Positions 60,177 to 64,000 of a stretch of 64,000 nucleotides of DNA are shown piece after piece. A program made the translations under genes and the position numbers. The DNA lies in assembly GCA_963971425.1 (NCBI GenBank), contig OZ020517.1:7132501-7196500 (forward strand), written 5' to 3'. The stretch comes from Bryoerythrophyllum caledonicum. Lineage: Eukaryota; Streptophyta; Bryopsida; Pottiales; Pottiaceae. The notes under the pieces are model-generated. The model worked only from the letters and a program-made list of their open reading frames with translations. It was not told where the DNA came from and made no database searches. Each line of letters opens with the position of its first letter. Position 1 is the first letter of the stretch.

Positions 60177-61307
60177 TCAATATAATCTATCCAAGTGATT
60201 GGTGTTCCACTTGTTAGTTGATTTTGATAGCCTTTCACGAATTGCCGATTTGTTCACAAGGGCTAGGCCCAATTTGAAATTATTAGTTGATAGTGAATTG
60301 GCATCGAACCGTAGCGTTCTGTGGCTGACATATTTGCTAAATACAAAAATACCTGCTCCATTATTATTTTGAAGTTTCATGCAGTGTTGAAAGATTCCGA
60401 ATTCGCCTCCTTGGGGATGTCCTTTTGTAAACCAGCATATAAATGAACAATCCAAGTCGTTTTTATCAATATGTGGCTTTATAAAAGAATTCTTTGACAA
60501 GTGCAATTGGTGCACTTTTGTTGGATATGCTTTCAACCCAATTGCAATACAATCCATATGTTGAAATTGATGAGCAAAAAACTCTTTTATAGGAGCTCCA
60601 AATAAATCTAACGCCTTCCACATTGCCGTTGCAATAGAATTTCTTGTGCCCCTCAAAGAACGTTTCGTGTCTTCAAACATGTTTTTACAATCATACTTAA
60701 CGATATCTCCTTTTGACTTTTCTCCTGCATGGGCAACATAGCCGTGGCCTACAGACTTATAAACACCTCGTTTTGGGTCTTTTTGATTAGATTTTCCTAC
60801 AAACGGAGCGGTCTGATAATATATATCTGCGGCCTCTAATGTTTTTTGATATTCAACATCATTGTCCCATATTTTTGGGATATAAATAAATAAACTCTCT
60901 TTCAGTGATATATTTTTTGGATCCAATATTTTATTGTTGATTATAGTATTTCCATCCAGCAATAATACAATAGTTGATGTTATTGGTTGCAAATGATTAT
61001 TTTCATATACATTTTCCCAACTTTTCTCAAACTTTTTGTTCTTCCAATATGGCTTTTCTTCATTTGTGATATCAGCTGGAACGTTCGTGTAGCTAACGAT
61101 TACCTGCATATCTATATTTATGTTGAATGCCTCAAGAATGGATAGTTCCAACAATCCTTTTCTCGCCAATAAACATTGGAAAATTTTGTATGGAACATGT
61201 TTCTTTTTCTTTTTTTTACTTTTTTCTTTCAAAAATTTCTCCAAGCAGAGAAATGTTTGATGGAAGTCTTCAAGACTAGTTATTTCGATGTCTCTGGTAA
61301 TAGACAT
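60177..61307 (-). CDS. 2OG-Fe(II) dioxygenase-like protein, 376 aa
   Basis: Intronless, AT-rich ORF with an intact frame, unlike the other mobile-element genes here. The C-terminal third has the arrangement of a 2-oxoglutarate/Fe(II) oxygenase: His and Asp in FIKPHIDKND, a GGEFGIF turn, the distal His in SKYVSHRTLRF, and a basic residue about 15 later (NNFKLGLAL) that could bind 2-oxoglutarate. A Lys run (KSKKKKKKH) lies near residue 32. The middle (YKSVGHGYVAHAGEKSKGD) is unassigned. TET/JBP-like and related 2OG enzymes travel with transposons in fungi and some other eukaryotes, which makes a nucleic-acid substrate conceivable but unproven. The ORF overlaps the neighbouring RING-like ORF by 28 bases in another frame. 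Confidence 0.6.
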   Translation of the reverse strand: MSITRDIEITSLEDFHQTFLCLEKFLKEKSKKKKKKHVPYKIFQCLLARKGLLELSILEAFNINIDMQVIVSYTNVPADITNEEKPYWKNKKFEKSWENVYENNHLQPITSTIVLLLDGNTIINNKILDPKNISLKESLFIYIPKIWDNDVEYQKTLEAADIYYQTAPFVGKSNQKDPKRGVYKSVGHGYVAHAGEKSKGDIVKYDCKNMFEDTKRSLRGTRNSIATAMWKALDLFGAPIKEFFAHQFQHMDCIAIGLKAYPTKVHQLHLSKNSFIKPHIDKNDLDCSFICWFTKGHPQGGEFGIFQHCMKLQNNNGAGIFVFSKYVSHRTLRFDANSLSTNNFKLGLALVNKSAIRERLSKSTNKWNTNHLDRLY

Positions 61308-61684
61308 ATCAAAAATAAATCTTGTATGCTTGGAAAATCAGGATCTAGCATCGGTTCACATATAGAGCAACGTAAAGATTTTTGCGCACAATCATGGCAT
61401 AGTTTGTGGCAATAATGGACGTAAATCTGTTGTTTTGTTATGGTCATGTCTACCCTAGATGAAGGATTGGTAAATATATTTTTGAAATACGGCCACGTTA
61501 GGGTTTTTCTACAAGGTATGGCATATAATTGGTCAAATGCTTTGTTGGTGTGCCCTATAGTTTTACAATCTCTACTCTTTGAATCGTATATCAACTCCAG
61601 GATTTGCTTATCTTCTATAAAATTTAGGGCAATAACTTGTCCTACTCTAGGTTTTTTTGCACTAGGTTGCACAAGCTCAGCCAT
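61280..61684 (-). CDS. RING-like zinc-binding protein, 134 aa
   Basis: The longer open frame starts without ATG; the first ATG is at 61684. The protein has a short basic KKPRV motif near its start and a Cys/His cluster (HYCHKLCHDCAQKSLRCSIC) spaced like the second half of a RING finger. The first Cys pair is less clear. It overlaps the start of the dioxygenase-like ORF by 28 bases. The two may be one gene split by a frameshift or a missed intron. Confidence 0.45.
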   Translation of the reverse strand: MAELVQPSAKKPRVGQVIALNFIEDKQILELIYDSKSRDCKTIGHTNKAFDQLYAIPCRKTLTWPYFKNIFTNPSSRVDMTITKQQIYVHYCHKLCHDCAQKSLRCSICEPMLDPDFPSIQDLFLICLLPETSK

Positions 61685-61974
61685 CTTCAGAATATAAGGC
61701 AATAAATATCTCGATATATTTTGATAATTATATGTGTTTACTCTATACAATAACAATATATTTTTTTGTAAATAGTATTTATAGCTAACTTCTACAAGCT
61801 TTTACTTTTTTTTGCTATAATAATAAATTTACAATATAAATATCAATTTGAATTTATAAAAATAAAAAAAATTGTCTAAAATTATTATAAAGTAAAAGTA
61901 TGTTCAATTTCGTGTTGAAAGTAAAAGAGAAAAACACAAAGACAAAAAGACAAAGACAAAAAGACGAAGACATT

Positions 61975-62335
61975 GTTGTAGGAGCCCCAACAGCTGTTGT
62001 TGAGACCCCAGAAGCTATTGTTGGGGGCCCCAGCGACTGTTGTTAGGGCCCCACCAACTATTGCTGGGGACCCCAGCGACTCTTGTTGGGGCCCCAGCCG
62101 CTATTGCTGGGGACCCCAGCGACTGTTGTTGAGGGCCCCAACGACTGTTGCTGGGGCCTCAAAGGCTATTGCTGGGGGCCCCAACGGCTGTTGTTGGGGC
62201 CCCAGAGGCTATTGCTGGGGCCCCAACGGCTGTTATTGGGGCCCGAGGAGCTATTGTTGGGGGCCACAACCATTGTTGTTGGGGTCTCTTTAGCTGTTGT
62301 TGGGGACCCTAACTATTGTTGTTGAGGTTCCAATT
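61975..62335. repeat. GGGGCCCC minisatellite
   Basis: About seventeen units of roughly 20-22 bases alternate GCTGTTGTTGGGG and GCTATTGCTGGGG with CCCCA(A/G). Each unit contains the palindrome GGGGCCCC or GGGCCCC. It follows GACAAAAA-type repeats at 61930-61972. Confidence 0.9.
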
Positions 62336-62843
62336 AGTGCGGATAAGGCATAGTATGGAATTCAATATGCAACCCAGTTTAGAAGAAGTGATCTTTAAAA
62401 AAATAATTTAAATATTTGCTCCTTTCACTGCCGTGAAACTATTTGAATGATGTTGATAAATCAAAGTCTACCTCATAGTTTATGAACTCATGAGCGTTCA
62501 TAACATCGCTATCTTTTAGGTCTAAAGATAAAAGTGAAAGCCGATGAGGCATGCACCCATTTGGAAGGTTTTAAATATATATAAAAAATAAAAAAAACTA
62601 GTCACCACCAACAATCAAACCTCAGCCTAAGAGGCGATGCATCCATGATGGGGTCGACGGCATGCCTCTTGCATGCGCCAAACAACCACACCAAAAAAAA
62701 ACAAAAAAAAACTCACTGTGTGGCTTGCGATACCCTCTTCGAATATGGCTTGTGATGCCCGTCTAGATACTGCTGGAAGAACCCTGACAGATTCTTTTTT
62801 AGAAGGACAAATCTTCTCAAGTTCCACAAAAGATATGGTATAT
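62336..62843. other. AT-rich spacer before an assembly gap
   Basis: No gene is seen. A-rich runs lie at 62690-62712. Confidence 0.4.
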
Positions 62844-63043
62844 NNNNNNNNNNNNNNNNNNNNNNNNNNNNNNNNNNNNNNNNNNNNNNNNNNNNNNNNN
62901 NNNNNNNNNNNNNNNNNNNNNNNNNNNNNNNNNNNNNNNNNNNNNNNNNNNNNNNNNNNNNNNNNNNNNNNNNNNNNNNNNNNNNNNNNNNNNNNNNNNN
63001 NNNNNNNNNNNNNNNNNNNNNNNNNNNNNNNNNNNNNNNNNNN
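62844..63043. other. Assembly gap (200 N)
   Basis: Exactly 200 unknown bases. The right flank is GC-rich with GGCCGTGG-type repeats, so a GC-rich tandem repeat probably caused the gap. Confidence 1.
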
Positions 63044-63282
63044 CCCGGTGGCCGTGGGCCGTGACGAGTCGCCGTGGCCGTGCCTCTCATGTGTAGAGGC
63101 CGTGGCCCTCATGCCCGTTGTCGTGTTGTAAATTAATATATTGTGTGAAAATATTAAAGATGTTGCCTTGGACATCGGATAGAATATGAGGAGAAAGATA
63201 CAAAAGATTGGGGTCGTGGAGAAATCCACGGTTTGGTTCAATGGGGGATAACCGGAGCTTGATAGTATAACTTGGAAGCCTG

Positions 63283-63480
63283 CATCTTGTCACTATAGCT
63301 CAGGGAAGCGTAGGTGGCCGGTTGGCTGCTTATTTCCTGCTTTCACTAGCAAGTACCAAGTTGCAACTATCCAGGCCGTTCAACGAGTTTGATAAAGCTC
63401 GAACCCGGAACCGGCAGGCAACAATCAACGGACCTTGACAGCCAACCAAGTCCGCAACTTGGCGACCATTAGTGGACTTA
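63283..63480 (-). mobile_element. tRNA-derived SINE, copy 2
   Basis: On the minus strand a B box (GGGTTCGAGC, near 63397-63406) follows a weaker A-box-like region. Downstream come AGCAGGAAA and CCCTGAGCTATAGTGACAAGA, in the same order as in copy 1 at 14.4 kb. Divergence between the copies is high outside these blocks. Confidence 0.5.
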
Positions 63481-63712
63481 AGGGGGCTTTATACAACTGT
63501 TGAGGGACTGTACAATGTCGCGATCTTGTCATTTAGCCAGATCTTTTGATGTGGGCTACTTTTAGTAAATAGAATTATTTATGGCTATTTGAGTAATTCA
63601 GTGAAGGCAAGCTTCTTAAAGAAGTTACTGAGAGATATAAAAAGGAAGATAGTTTCTTTGCCTGACATGTTTTGCTTCGAGTCAATAGCTTGGATTGCTT
63701 AGAGTTGATAGT

Positions 63713-64000
63713 ATGGATTCTCAAGACCCAGATGAGTGGGAGTTGTCGTTATCGCAATTACCGGAGGATCCGTTTCAATCTTCTCAGCCATCAACTTCCA
63801 GACGGCGAGTGCGAGATGAAGCAGGGCCTTCCGAGCGTCGTGTTCAACCACGTCCAGATCCAAGTCTGCGGCAATTTGCATTTGTGAATCTACAACCGGA
63901 CGCGAGAGCTCTAGTGATTGTATTGGAGGCTGAAGCTTCATTGACAGGTGGCCGTCAGATGGTGTTTGAAGGGTGTTTTGAAAATACCAATGAAGGCCAA
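63713..64000 (+). CDS. Unrecognised ORF running off the window end
   Basis: The ATG at 63713 opens 96 codons with no stop before the edge. It starts acidic (MDSQDPDEWELSLSQLPEDP), then is Ser/Arg/Pro-rich with RRRVRDEAG, and becomes more hydrophobic (FAFVNLQPDARALVIVLEAE). No family is recognised. The layout, a disordered acidic N-terminus before a domain, is common in transposon proteins, but that is a guess. Confidence 0.4.
   Translation, partial: MDSQDPDEWELSLSQLPEDPFQSSQPSTSRRRVRDEAGPSERRVQPRPDPSLRQFAFVNLQPDARALVIVLEAEASLTGGRQMVFEGCFENTNEGQ

Noticed and set aside
62627..63241. ORFs spanning the second N run
   Set aside because: Same artefact as above; no domain on either side.

Overview
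This window is nuclear DNA from a plant. The evidence is a mitochondrial L7/L12 gene with plant telo-box repeats beside its start, a plastid-type aldo-keto reductase with short GT-AG introns, and plant transposon families (a MULE, a Ty3/gypsy element with a tRNA-Asp-type primer site, a Tourist-like MITE). The short introns and several unfamiliar transposon genes would fit a bryophyte, lycophyte or fern better than a flowering plant, but the species cannot be fixed from this sequence. Two 200-base N runs are assembly gaps.

Only four loci look like intact host genes. They are mitochondrial ribosomal protein L12 (288-854, minus), a seven-exon coiled-coil protein (3771-5819, plus), a single-exon secreted Pro/Ala-rich protein (6704-7228, minus) and an eight-exon aldo-keto reductase (40484-42808, minus). 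I defined the exon borders by splice sites and reading phase. The two multi-exon genes stay open from end to end.

Most of the rest is transposons or their debris. From left to right these are: FKBP gene fragments (9329-9762); two unrecognised minus-strand genes (10457-13012 and 14703-15971); a field of diverged non-coding repeats (16.0-21.0 kb); a DUF7869-type transposon gene (21149-24370); a complete 9,982-bp Mutator-like element with TIRs of about 610 bp and a perfect 9-bp target duplication (29578-39559); a Tourist-like MITE (43619-44145); a 9,682-bp Ty3/gypsy element with 760-bp LTRs (46282-55963); and an AT-rich pair of ORFs resembling a RING finger and a 2OG-Fe(II) dioxygenase (60177-61684).

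Two patterns stand out. First, the MULE carries about 30 copies of TTATCGG/CCGATAA, spread over exons, introns and TIRs, where chance predicts about one. The rest of the window has about two. Second, the transposon genes are broken mainly by in-frame stops and seldom by frameshifts. Nearly every stop can be explained by C-to-T change at CAA, CAG or CGA (or TGG read from the other strand), which points to methylcytosine deamination. The MULE keeps the MuDR layout: a transposase gene and a second gene, here a ULP1-type protease gene, run inward from the two TIRs.
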